Origin: Pagrus major
Lineage: Eukaryota; Chordata; Actinopteri; Spariformes; Sparidae
Assembly (NCBI RefSeq): GCF_040436345.1
Contig: NC_133232.1
Location: forward strand, 8,691,001 to 8,755,000
Length of the DNA stretch: 64,000 nucleotides
Direction: 5' to 3'
The notes below the pieces were generated by a model. That model saw nothing but the letters and a program-made list of their open reading frames with translations, was not told the DNA's origin and searched no databases. Position numbers and translations under genes: made by a program. Within the stretch, counting starts at the first letter, position 1, and each line of letters starts with the position of its first letter. Below are positions 36,591-49,500 of the stretch, piece after piece.

Positions 36591-39500
36591 CACATACACA
36601 CACGCTGGTGTAACTTTCTCCAGTGACTCACACACATCAGGCTGCTGCTGGGCCTCATGTGGCAGGAGTGTGTGAGTGTTTATTCAGGAGTGTGTGCGTG
36701 TGAGAGAAAAACACAGTGTATGAGTATGTGAGGAAAGGGGGGATGGGAGTGGAAAGGAGGGTGGGCCGGCTGTTTTGTAGAGGAAAAAGAGGGGAGGGGG
36801 AGGAAAGGGTGACCACACACACACGCACACACACTCATGCTGCTGAATAAGCTGATTGACTGCAGCAGCTGGTGGGAAGAGGAAGTGGCACTCACCCAGG
36901 CAGACACCAATTGGCTGCGAAGTCTTCGCAGTGGAATGAAAGACCAATCAGACAACACCTACAGGGTTTTCATGAAACACTGCATGGACCAATGAGGACT
37001 GACTGTTGAAGTGATTGAAGTTTTCCTCTCACAGGAAACAAAAGCACCGCGGGACGGCCCATCCTCTTCCAATTGCAGAGGGATTGTCTTGATTTTCTGG
37101 TGGAAGGAGACAAAAAGAGGTTTACAGCTTCCTCCTTTGGGGGTTTTCAGTCGGAAATAATAGATTTATGTGTGTTTTACTTTATTTCAAACAATCACAC
37201 AAACAAGGTAAGTATAGAGCAACTAACTGGTTAGCTAAAAGGTATCCAGATAAAAGTTGAGAGTACTGTGTATTAGTCCACAGCACAATCATCCCCTTTC
37301 ATTCAACATTAAAGGATGAGTTCACCTAAAATTTCACTTTAAAGTGTCCAGCCGTGCATACATAATTAGTTTTATCTGGTGTTGAATGGACACACCTTTC
37401 AAAATACAGTGAAAGAGGATGGTGCCAAAAGAATTCAACAATGCATCTATACACTAGTACAGCCGAAGATATACTTTCTTTTAACGCGTTGTGGTATGCA
37501 TGAGGGCTGGCTCGCATATCTTGCCTCCTGTTTGGAGCATCGTTTGTGCATGTCCTCAAAAATTAAGGCTACGCGTACGCAAGATACAATATGCACAAGG
37601 ACAGCAGGAGTAGTGTAGCACCAGTATGAAGATATGACAGGGTTGGGATTCAGTAAGCGATTCGGCGGCAAAAGTGAAATGAACGGGATAACTAGCTAAC
37701 GCGTGCCATCTAGTGGTATCCAGGAAAATGCGTAGTATACAGGCAAGTATGTGAACAACTATGCAAACGTGTTGCTTAACAGCAAGTATATCTCCAGCCA
37801 GGGCAGCTTTTTGGCCAACTGAGGATGTTGAATGTTGGCAAGAGAAATCAATCTGATCAGCTGTTCAGACGAGAAATTCCATGCACGAAAAGAGAAATAG
37901 ATAAAGAAAGGGAAATCCCCTGAAGCCTGTTGCGGTAGTATCCATAATTTCTACAATCAAAACACATAGGGCTGTCAACACCAGAGCCATTTGTGCTAAA
38001 TGATAACATCAGCTTTCTAACACGCTCAAAATGACAATGCTAAAATGTGTTAACTTGCATTAAATACAGAGTACAGCTGAGACTGATGGGAATGTAATTT
38101 GTTTTGCTGGTATTTGGTCCAACCTGATGCTGGCCCTAGACTGAAAATTAAGGAATTGCGAAAATGTGGCCTACAGCCTGGTAAAATGCTGCTTTCATGA
38201 CATGAAACACTTGAAAAAAGTCCTTGTGCTACACATTCCGTCCTTCAACACAGATTCATTGACTCATCTCGTGACGACAGGTGATGTCTTCTTTCATCTT
38301 AAACTCTGTCATCTCTGTTTAACCCAAATGTTGATGATTAGATGTTTTGAGGAAGACGTCAACACTGGACTCGTCAACCATACCGGGATAACTGATGACC
38401 GTTTTATAGGCATAGCATTTATAATACTTTGTTGATTAAAAACACAAGTATTTCAGTATTTTCCTACGCAAAGGTTTCCTCACTTCCAGATGATTCAACA
38501 GAGCAATCATTCACTGTTTTTAAAATGGTGAAGCAAACACATAGGCTGAAAGAGCCATCTTAGTATGTGCTGATAAGCCCTGAGAATGAGAATAACATGA
38601 ACCCGGAGACAATGAAGGAATTCATTGCTGTCAGACTCAATGAGTCTGGAATGAAGAAGGCAGGAAGGCAGCAACCGGCTAATCTGGTTCATCAGATCAG
38701 CATGTTGGGAAGGAATGCTGCAGGACTAGATTCTTTTATCAGCTGACTTTTGTCGATCTGAAACTAAAAGGTGTGCTGCAGGGAATAAGGTTTCTGCAAA
38801 GTGACAACAAACTTCAGGCATTTCTCTAACTCTCTCCATGACATATGGGGGAAATGTCTTTCTCAGAGCCAACATCTGCCTTTGTGGTAAAAAAGCTTGA
38901 TTCCTGGAAAGCATTCTCTCTGCCAAGGCTGCACGTTTCTGAAGCTGTTACAACTTTTGTGATTGAGAACATTAGGTTTGAGGTCATTTAGAAACATTGC
39001 CACCATTATGTTTTTTATCAAGCAGAGAGCAGAGTTAAGTTTTCAACAGTAAACGGTTCCACTCAGTATGTATTTGGTCACAATTCTCTAAAAGAACAAT
39101 ATTATATTATGTTATAGTATTATTGGTACTATAGTTTGTTGTTAATGTTTTATATTCTGACCTGCATTCAAATTTTCAAAAACACCCCAAAATACTGAAA
39201 ACTTTTCACCTAAATTTCATTAGCTTTGTCAGCATGTTTTAAAGATGTCCTGCAAACTGTAGGATTTACAGGTGTCCCGTCTTAGAATGCAAAAATTAAT
39301 TTAAAAAACATCTCACAGATTTGATTCAGGACTTTCTATAAATCAGTGCATTAATACAAACCTTACTTAACACATGAGGTGTCGAGTTCTTCCTGTTCAG
39401 GAAAGTTTATGAGTTAGCATGATGTCATGGTAGGAGTGGAGAGGTCATGACAGTAATAAAGAGCCAAGTGAAAGAACTTTCAGAGCTGGGTGGAGTGAGG

Positions 39501-41460
39501 AGCGAGGAAAAAGGCTAAATATAGAAACATGTTTACGGTAAATGAGGGGTTGGTCCAGTTTCTGGCTTCTGTAAATTTGTGTCTTCACATAAACACAGGA
39601 CTTGACTTTGGTTGTGTGCTAAAAGAAAACTATTCGGCAGTCATGTTCGACCAGACATGTTATACCAGCTACAAGATACCAGAGCATTTTGATTCTGCAT
39701 CAGTGCAATATTGTCGTTTCCTGAGCTGGAAGTCACCAAGACTGCTAACAGCACATACTGAAGGTCTTACGGTTTCTGGCTGAGTGACAAACAGTTGAGG
39801 AAAGATGACACAGCTGGAAACAAAAGCTGTGATGATTGCATCCTGTCTGTTTGGTCAGTGTTAAACACCCTTCCTGACAAATCCTCAAGCTGCTGCAGCA
39901 GCATTAACCACAATGAGTGAAGTATTAGTCTAGGATGACAGTGAGATTAGAGGTGTAATCACACCTGCACTTTGCTTTCTTAGTTCTGAACTACAGTGGG
40001 TCAGTTTCTGTTGTCATTTGACTCCTTTATTTTTCACACTGTACTGAACGTCATTAACTCACAAGCTGCTCGAGTTTTCTTAAAAAACTGGAGTTTTGAT
40101 ATCTTGGCATCATACAGGGGAGGAAGTGGCAGTGAAGAGTGAAGAAATTTCAGTGAATGAAAATGCTGGAAGATCTGATATCCTTATTTTAAAGAAGTTA
40201 AAGTATTTAAAGGCATCCTATCTTAAAAGAAACATGTTCCAGTAAGAAAAAAAAGAAAGAAATACGCCACTGACAACTCACTATGGATCATATATGCAAG
40301 TAAGCTATGCAAAATATACAATAACTGAGTCATAAAAGGTTTTTATAACTTATATGACTCCAAATGATCCACAAACACAGAGGGAAAAATATCTTTCACA
40401 GAACTGAAGTTAAACTGATCATAGATTGTAGTATTACCTATAGGCCTTAGATTTTGTCCCTCAGCGTAGTTCCACTCAGGACACCGAAAGCAGCGGAAGA
40501 AGAAAAAAACATCATGGCAACCTCGACTTCCTTATCACGGGAGAACCTGAATAAACAAATGCAGACGGACTAAACATCATTTTTTTTCGTATCTGTGCCT
40601 ATCTCTGGGTCTGTTTGTGTTTGGGCTGGAATAACTGGTAGCTATCTCTGATGAGGTTTAACAGCTGACCTTCCTGTCTGTCCCACATGGTTTATATCCA
40701 ACAAGAAAGGAAGGATGTAGATTGATTTAGTAGCTTCACATGACAAATATTATATACACATATTTCACAGATAACTAAGAATAAAGATGATATACTTTAC
40801 ATTAAAACAGATTTTAATATACATCTTTATGGTTGACTTTATCTCTCAAAGTATAAATATAATATATAAGTGCAACATCAGAAACAACTCATATATACGT
40901 AAGAAGTCTATGTTAAATACAGTATGGCAGATATGTTTGCCATAAGAGTCTTAGCTCCATGTGCAACAGGTGGACATATAGGAATGCCATTTTTAACCTA
41001 AAGCACCCTTACTGTAGATGAACTGTCCTTCCCCAATATCTTCAACATGTCCACCAAAGAATACATTAGTCTGACATAATAGTGACCGCTTTGATTTGGA
41101 CATAAGAAGATAGCAACACATTATATTTTGGGTTAGTAAGTGACACCAAAACAACATCCAGCCTGCCTGTTTTGATGACATTATGAGTGAGGGGAGAGGG
41201 GGGCGGGGACCACTCAACACGATACATTGATTTCAATGTTTTCAACCATTTTCTTCACTCCAGTTTTCATGTGTAACGTTATCACTTTAGAAGACATGTC
41301 GAAGGATTTAAACCAGCGGGACAGAAGCTCATTAGCAAACTGCCGCAGGGCGGGATAAAAGCCTTGTTTGGTTTAAGGTTGAGGAATAATGCGGTCTGTC
41401 TGCTGCCACGTTTGGTTAAAAACAACAGAGAAAGACAAAGAAATAAGATAAAACGTTTAC
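36591..41460. other. Noncoding interval between arhgef37 5' candidates
   Basis: No protein similarity was found in any frame. At 37311-37345 a TTAAAGGATGAGTTCACC-like segment resembles the left end of the TTAA MITE family. A GGAGGA/CACACA-rich stretch lies at 36590-36840. Other sequence is unremarkable. Confidence 0.5.
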
Positions 41461-41640
41461 CTTTCTGTGACCGTCCTCTCCCCGCATGTTCACCCCCTCT
41501 GTGATGTCCTGTCCGCCGTGTTTCTGACGTTGAACTCACGTTCACCTGTTGTCAAGTCAGCAGCCTGTCAATCTCGCGACACCTACAACCAACGAACGCG
41601 ACGTCCGGTCGCCCTTCTACAAAATAAAAGTCTTATAAAA
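41461..41640 (-). promoter_or_regulatory. CpG-rich stretch, candidate 5' exon/promoter of arhgef37
   Basis: This short stretch has far more CpG dinucleotides than its AT-rich surroundings (for example CTCGCGAC and AACGCGACGTCCGGTCGCCC). On the minus strand a plausible donor, AGAAAG followed by GTAAACG, sits at about 41461. A short ATG-initiated segment of nine codons precedes it but would not join in frame to the arhgef37 start exon, so it would act as 5' UTR or an upstream ORF. A second candidate noncoding exon for the same gene ends at 36466. Which one is used cannot be decided from sequence. Confidence 0.35.
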
Positions 41641-42459
41641 GCAGCGACATCCGTATTGTCTTCAGAGTAAAAGACGAGCAACCAATACGTTTCCTATCAA
41701 TTTAACTATAACACTTTAATAAAGATTAAGGAGGTGGCAATTTTATAGAATATGAGTAAACGTGAAGGAGAGCTTTAAGTGGTAAGTAATACAACAGCAA
41801 GATAATAATAACTGAATGTAGATGAGAGGAAAGATATTTATTATATTGATTTATATAAATAAATATATACAATGAATAGATCAATGTCAGGAAACTAGAG
41901 AAAACATTAGCCTACCCTCATCCATTTGTGCATATATGTAATGTATGAACAAAAACAATGGTGCAGTTTTATGATATTCTGAATCTGGATCAAGTATTTA
42001 TAAAATGTACATATTTCATATATACATAATTTGATCAAGCATGGTGTAAAAAATATATATTATGACATGTAAAAATAATAGCCTATTAGTATTTGACGCA
42101 AATGTTTATATAGCACCAACTTAATTAGTTGGTAAGTGATATTGAGGAATATCTAAGTGCTTCAGTTACACTCAGCTTACATTTACTGATTTTTTTTTTT
42201 ACCTTTACTGAAAACAGCCATAAATGTAGATATAAATATAAATGTAAAAGAACAGAGAAAAACATAGTGCCAAAGGAATACAACCAAACAACATACACAT
42301 TTTTTTTAAGCGAGGTGTGAAAAAGTAGGCATTTTCCTTCAGCATTTTATAATTCCGAAAGAGACTTCGGGTCCTTACAGACAAATAAAAGAGAGAAAGA
42401 AGGTAGGTGACTAATCATTTTTTGTATATAGTCTATTTACTCCCATAGATGTAAGTTTA

Positions 42460-42605
42460 CTCCAGGACGCAAGGGGGCGACACTGCTGTAATCACACGTA
42501 TCTGCATCAGAGGTGAAAGTTTACGAGTCTGACAGCACCACATGCGTGATGTTGTGTTGTTGATGCCGGGCATTTAAAAGCGTTATTTCAAGCTGTTTCT
42601 TCTCG
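42460..42605 (+). promoter_or_regulatory. elp1: Probable elp1 promoter-proximal region and noncoding first exon
   Basis: A consensus-like donor (TCTCG followed by GTAGGT) falls at 42605/42606. A pyrimidine-rich acceptor (TGCTGTTTCAG) ends at 43491, and the exon after it carries the elp1 start codon at 43555. Human ELP1 also has a noncoding first exon, which fits a 5' UTR exon ending here. The left border (transcription start) cannot be seen; 42460 is a guess. The segment holds a few CpGs and no obvious TATA box. Confidence 0.45.
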
Positions 42606-43170
42606 GTAGGTTTTACAGTTCTCTTGAGACATGAATTAACTTTTAAAGCTGACTTTTTCCCTTTGGTAAATATAATTACTGCCGCTGAATAGAATGTCGC
42701 TCGTTCTTGTTTAAAAGTAAGCTAGCCAGTTCCATTTTCGGACAAGCTGAAGCTAACTTAGTTTTTCTTTCTACAACTGCCAGTTTGGTCTCTTAAACTG
42801 CTAACAGGCTAGTTATTTACACTGTAGAAATACTTTTAAAGCTACACTATTATTGTTGGTTCATATACTCTATCTCACGTTCGCCAGATTGATGTAGTTA
42901 TCCCTTGTAAAGAACACGGAGACATGGCTTTAGAAACTAGCTAACAAGATATACAGAAAATACTAAATTGACAGTGCTGCGTTGCCTCGAAATATGATAG
43001 AGGATCTGTTTTTAAGCTGTTAGCCAGTTTAATACGAGTGTTGCCATCCAATTTGCGGTTTAAAATGGATAAGATTACGACAGGGCTTCGGATAATGGGA
43101 CAAGAAAGACAACATGCAGTGTTTTGCAAGAGCAGGAGAGGTCAACAAATGTCTCTTTAGTTGAAACTGA

Positions 43171-43197
43171 AGCAGCAGCAACAGCAGCAGCAGCAGC
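43171..43197. repeat. CAG-type trinucleotide run in the first elp1 intron
   Basis: AGCAGCAGCAACAGCAGCAG and further units, interrupted once by AAC. Noncoding. Confidence 0.8.
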
Positions 43198-43554
43198 CAA
43201 ATACAGGCGAAACTTTCAGACCCAAATCCTCCAGAATTGGTCCACAGGAAAAAGTTAAAAGCAGCCTTTTATAGATGATCTGTGTAGAAGACAGTCAGAT
43301 TGTCATTTAAACCAACTGCAATAGTGAAAGTCCATTAAAGACAATATTAAATAGATTTCAATACAATACCACAGCTAAATCCCCACAAAAATGGCTGTTT
43401 TTATCACAGTATTAATATTGTACTGATATATTACCCAGGTATATAACAGTGATTTCGGTTCTGAGCTTTTTCTTAAATTTTGCTGTTTCAGGTGTTTTGC
43501 AGCCTTTGCATCCAGACCTGGGCTCGGTCTATTTTCAGCCGGTCTTGAGGTAAA

Positions 43555-46500
43555 ATGCGGAATTTGAAGCTGCTGAAGAGCCTGCGGAGCTCGGAGCTGC
43601 AGGGTCCAGGCTCACCACAGTGTCTGGCTGTGCGGGCTGACACCGGCTCGCTGCTGGTCGCTTCTCACTACTCCATCACAGAGTATGACCCACGAACTGG
43701 CCAGGTGAGCTGATGACGTACTGTACTTGTCTCTTTGTTTTTCGTTGAGGATAGCAATATGTTTAGAATCCAAATTTGTATTTCAAACAAGTAATAAAGG
43801 AAAGGTCTATGCTTTCTATTATGAATCTTGATTATAAACCACATGTGGAACTGACAGTTGTTTCACTCATCATCAACTTTCCTCCATTCTCTTCTGCAGG
43901 TGGTGAGTGAGGCCTCGTTGACAGCCGAGAGTTTCCTCCCAGAGGATGGCAGCGGTACAGTGGTTGGACTGCAGGACCTGGCGGAACTCGAGTCGGCGTG
44001 TTTGGCCACAGCTGGTGGCGATGTTGTCCTCTTCAACCTCAACACCTGCCAGGTTAGCAACACAGAAAAGATTAGAAGAGTTAGTAAGTTGAGGGCATTG
44101 CCAATGAGGGTCCTTACAAAATATGTCAAATTATGTTCCGCAGTTGGAGTGTGTTGGCAGTGTGGACAGCGGTCTGACCTCGATGAGTTGGAGTCCTGAT
44201 GAAGAGCTTGTCGTTCTCACTACTGGTCAGTATGTTATACAAATGTCAAAACGTGTTATTTATATATAAAACAAATGTTACGTCACTGTTCCATCTCAAG
44301 TTTAATGTTTTGAATTGTCAGACAAAAAGAGAGCCCCCAGTGGAGTTGTCAGTGTCTTAGTTTTATTGTCAGATAATCTCTGCATACCTGCACACAAAAC
44401 AAAGCGCCAAAAATATGAACCATTACTTGTCCTCGTATGAGGTAGTTTATTAAGTAGAGGTAGTTAGTGGTGGTTCTAGAAATTCGGAGGTGGCACCATT
44501 TCTTTGTTTGGAAATTGTTAAAGATGAACAAGATTTTCTGTTTACTTATAAGATGAGTATGTTCTAGATATACATGTATAACCTTAATTACAGATACTTG
44601 CTTGATTAGTTTATTCTTAGTTAAACAGTATGGAGTGTTACAAAGGAATAAATTAATAATAATTTGTGCTCACAGGTCAAGAAACGATCATCATGATGAC
44701 CAAAGACTTTGAGCCGATCACTGAGGTTGGAATCCACCAGGATGACTTTGGTGAAGGTACGGTGGCTCCCAGAGGGTCATGAGATGATTCATGGAATGTA
44801 GAAATATATTAATTATGGCTGAATGATGATAATGTTTATTTAACCATTTTCATCAACTACGTTTTTTGGTGTTTGTTTTTTTTCAGGGAAGTTCATCACA
44901 GTTGGTTGGGGAAAGAAGGAGACTCAGTTCCATGGCTCAGAGGGTAAACAGGCAGCACAGAGGAGGATCCAGGTCAGCGTTCAACTACAAAAACATCATA
45001 GCTTGGAAACAAACAAAAATATAACAGAAATGGTTCAAAATTAATGAAAAATATGCACCCTCAGGAGGTGCAGCCAGCTGCAGCCTGGGACGACCGCAGG
45101 CCTCGGGTGACGTGGCGAGGTGATGGTCAGCTGTTTGCTGTCAGTGCCGTCTGTCCTCAAACCGGAGCTAGGAAGGTCCGAGTCTGGAACAGAGAGGGTG
45201 TCCTGCAGGCCACCAGTGAGACTATCAATGGCCTGGAGCAGGCGCTCTGCTGGAAGTAAGAGAGCCACCAGAGGGATTTGCCTTACAAATTAATACAAAG
45301 AATACTGGACGTGTGAGCTTATGCTAAATGTTTTCCTGGTGTTTCAGACCCTCAGGCAGCCTGATAGCGAGCACTCAGCGTCATCCCAACAAACATAGTG
45401 TGGTTTTCATGGAGAAGAACGGACTACTGCACGGCGACTTCACTCTCCCATTCAGCAAAGATCAGGCCAGGGTACTGTATGTTCAGTTTAACCTGACACT
45501 CGTACCATTTTATAAATATGGAATAATAAACTTCAGTTAGTGCTTTTTATTTTTAGAAACACTTTGATTGATGTGTTTGTGTTTCAGGTGAAGGATCTGC
45601 TGTGGAACAGTGACTCCACTGTGTTAGCTGTTTGGTTGGAGGACATGACCGCTGGAGAAGACAAACAAGTCAACACTTACAGTAAGTTCAGCCAAAGTTG
45701 TAGCCTGTCCCTCAGGCCAAGGAAGTTAATCCAGTCACACATAACATTTTTTCAAATCAAACAGAATTTGATAAATCTGTGCCAATTCATTGATTCTCCT
45801 CTATTGTTTACATGAAGTGCAGTAATTTGACTTTGGAGTTTATTCTTAAGTTTACAGTTCATTTTAAAGTTAAAAAGCAAAGTCTAATTAATAGTTGAAG
45901 AGGACCCTGCATGTTAGAGCATTCAGCCCTAAAACCCTATTCCAACACAGTGAGAGAAGGAAGAAAAAGGTAAAAAGCAGGAAATTAAATGTGTGTTTTT
46001 AAAATAAATGAACAAGTACATGAATCCGCCTCACATTTGTCCATGCTCCTTCTAGTCCAGCTGTGGACGATGGGGAACTATCACTGGTATCTGAAGCAGA
46101 GTCTGGACTTTGGCAGAGATTCTCAGAAGGCTCCGGTCTGTGTCTACTGGGACCCTGAGCGCCCATTAAAACTCCACGTGGTGACCCACGGCTGGACCAG
46201 CATCACCTATGACTGGGGCTGGACTACTGAGAGGAGCCCCGGGCTGGACGCCACCGACAACGCCAGCGTGGCTGTGATTGATGGAGGTGAGAGCCGATGA
46301 GACGAGAGGACATGAAACTGTATGCTGATTCCAACGGGATGTTAATATTCATTTTAACCCCCTCAGATAAAATCCTGGTGACATCCTTCAGGCAGTGTGT
46401 GGTTCCTCCACCCATGTGTGCATTTGAGCTGCAGCTGTCATCGCCAGTCAACCAGGTGACCTTCCTCTGCCAACCTCAGAGGACCAATCAGCTGGCAGCA

Positions 46501-49500
46501 TTGACTTCTGATGGACAGATCTCAGTCTACAGCCCAGGTGGGTTATACATTGTTTCCATAAAGATGGCAATCCTCAGAATTAATATGAGCAAAATGAAAT
46601 CTGTTGAATCCTTCATCTCATGTCACAAGTTGAGTAGAGCAGTAACGACTACTTGAGTAATTCATAGTCGGAAGTGTTTTGATAATTGATCAAATGCATA
46701 ATTTTTTAGAAGAAGAAAAAGATCAAAATTCTCTGATTCCAGCTTCTTCGATGTGAATATTTTCTGGTCTCTTACCTCCTCTGTGGCAGTAAACTGAATA
46801 TCTTTGGGTTGTGGATTAAAAAAAAGACATTTGAGGACAGCATCTTGGGCATTTTCTGACATTCTATTGATCAAAGAACAAACTAATGATCAAGAAAATA
46901 ATCAACAGATTAGTCGACAGTGACAATAATCGTTAGTTACAGCCCTAAACTCTAAACTTAAGAATTGAGAATATGAGTGCAAAATCCAGACTAACTAAAA
47001 GGAACAAGCTTAATACACAAGGAATCTATGAACATGAAGTCTGGGCTGCTTTTCACATTCAGAATTTTTACTTCATGTTTTAAATTGACGTTAACACTGA
47101 TGTTTATTATTCTGATCAATTTGCTCTATTTACTTCACCGACCACTCTGTCCAGATACAGGAGAAAAGGCTGACAAAATAGAAAATGGATTCCGGACGGT
47201 GTCTCGTCCCCTGGTCCTCCACAAAACTTTTAGGTAACACAGCAATATGTAGTGCTGCTGGTATCCAGCTTGAAGGCTAAAGATGCTAGCAGTCTGATAA
47301 ATGCTCATTGTTTTTTTCATGGTTTACTCATGTTTCTCCAGTGTTCTCTCAGTTATTTGTTTCTCCGCTTCCTCTGATTTTCCTGCCATCTCCCTGCAGA
47401 GTGAAGGTTGACCAGGAACAGCCTCTGGCCCTGCGGCAGCTGCTGTGGTTGGAGGACGAGCTGTTTGTGGGTGTGAGCTCTGCTCTGCTGCCAACTTCCT
47501 CCACCCTGCTGATGCTCCACCCTGCCCAAGATGCTGATGACACACTCGCTGTCAGGTCAGCAGAGCAGCAGTAGCAGTTTTGAATCCATTCATTGAATCC
47601 ATTAAATTGAATTATTTCATGGCCATGTTTTAAGTCAGGACTCAGTTCAGAGTTTTTATGTTTCAGGTCTGAGATCGAAGTGGACGGTGTTGTGGTCAGT
47701 ATGGTTCACTGCTTCCAGTCCGGCACTGTGGCTCTACAGCTGGAGGATGGACAGATCAGGAAGCTGCTCTGGGGTCAGTCACCAACACTCTTCTTCCGCT
47801 ACTGAAACAAATGTTTTGCTAAGTGATGTTTTGTTGGAAATGTACTAATTCTAGATGCACTATTTGATAATTCAAAAGCACACTGCACAGCATGGAGATT
47901 TTCCAGAGGCTGTTAACTTACAACCTCCCAAATAGGAGGTAATTTTCCAGCTGATTACCATTAACAGCATAATAATGTTTGCCTGGTAGAGTCATGCTCC
48001 TTCACAGGGTATGCACAGTTCTTAAATAAACTGAACTCTCAAATGTCATTTTTGCAGCAAAGGCAAAAAGCTCTGTTTGTGCTTTCTTGTTATGTGAGAG
48101 GTATGTCTTCGGAGTCTTTTGGTTCATTTTTTCTGATATTTTTCTGTTGATACAGTGAAATTTCTTTTAATGGGTGAAACCAAGTAAAAAAACAAAAACA
48201 ATTTGGGATAAAAAACATTTTTGAATAGAATTTTTTTTCTTTTTCATGTGTGAAACCGAGAAAAAAGAGGAAAGTTTGAATGAAAGATGCAGGGACACAA
48301 ACTTTCCTCAGATCAAGTGTATAATAACTGAAAGGATGAAGCCAGGTTTCCTGCAATGCAGCTGCCCTGTAGTAACTACTACTGATGTTGTTATAACGGA
48401 ACTTTGAACATTAAACATCGGAAAACACAGACTACTGTACTCTAACTGCTGCACCTGACAGTAACCATGATAACCATAAACTATGATGTAACATGACGAG
48501 GCTCATATATTAGAGTGAGGGCATTAAATGTTGCGGATTGATCTGACTTGCACAGCAGATTACTGCTTAATATAACACTTCCTCACCAAAAGAAAGACAT
48601 GACAGTAAAGTTACAAAACTGGAAGAAAACATGACTGATGTTAGTCCTATTTAGAGCATGAGGGAGTGGTGCACTTCACCCTTTTGTGGTCAAAATGAGT
48701 ATTACAAAAACACTTACAAAAATAAACCTTACAAAGAAAAGTTTTTCTCCTGCAAAAACTTTTTTTTTCACTCAGTTACACACATGAAATAAATAAAATA
48801 AAATAAATAAAAAGTCTGACGAAAATGTCTCATGAATTTTTTTTAAAATTCACTCATTTTTTTCACATTAATTAATTTTTTTCCCCCCTGATTTTCTTTT
48901 TTTCCCCACTCAGTTTCACACATGGGAAAAAAAATTAAGGAATTTTAAAAGATTATCCTGGTAAAAACTGTTTTTTCCCTCACCAGTTCTCAGGTTATAA
49001 ACACAGGAGAGAAAACTATTTTGACCAGACTATAATTTCCTCATTTCCTCCTCAGTGCCTCCATACAGAGGAGATCATCGTAGAAGTTTATAAAATACAT
49101 TTGTTTGCAGGAAAATAAAACACTTGTTTTATTACTGTGTAGACTGTCCTGAGCTGTCAGTGGAGGATTGGCGTGACTCCAGTGGATGTAGCATCAACTT
49201 CCCTGTCTCCTGCGTTCAGACGGCCCTGTGCAGCATCAGTGGGGAGGTTGAAACACATATACTTCATACAATTACATAACTAACTACAAGTGAGATCGTT
49301 TGTTTAGGCCTAAATGTTTCTCTTTGCTTTCACGTCTTCAGGAATGTGTACTCGGCCTCACAGACAGATCCCACCTGTACGCCGGAGACACAGAGGTATG
49401 CTCTCTCCTTTTATTTTTACCAGCTTAATCAATATGTTCATCACGAGACAAGGCTAATTTATATGTGTTTCTTTCTCAGCTGGCCTCCAATATTTCCTCC

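Noticed and set aside
38507-38926. Two minus-strand open frames that look protein-like
   Set aside because: No recognisable motif, no splice continuity and no neighbouring exons. Treated as chance or very old repeat sequence.
43176-43197. CAG run before elp1 as a possible coding polyglutamine
   Set aside because: It lies between the putative noncoding exon and the start exon of elp1, with no frame leading into coding sequence.
46224-46451. Antisense open frames across elp1 exons (also 47324-47545 and 53598-53798)
   Set aside because: Shadows of well-supported elp1 exons on the plus strand.
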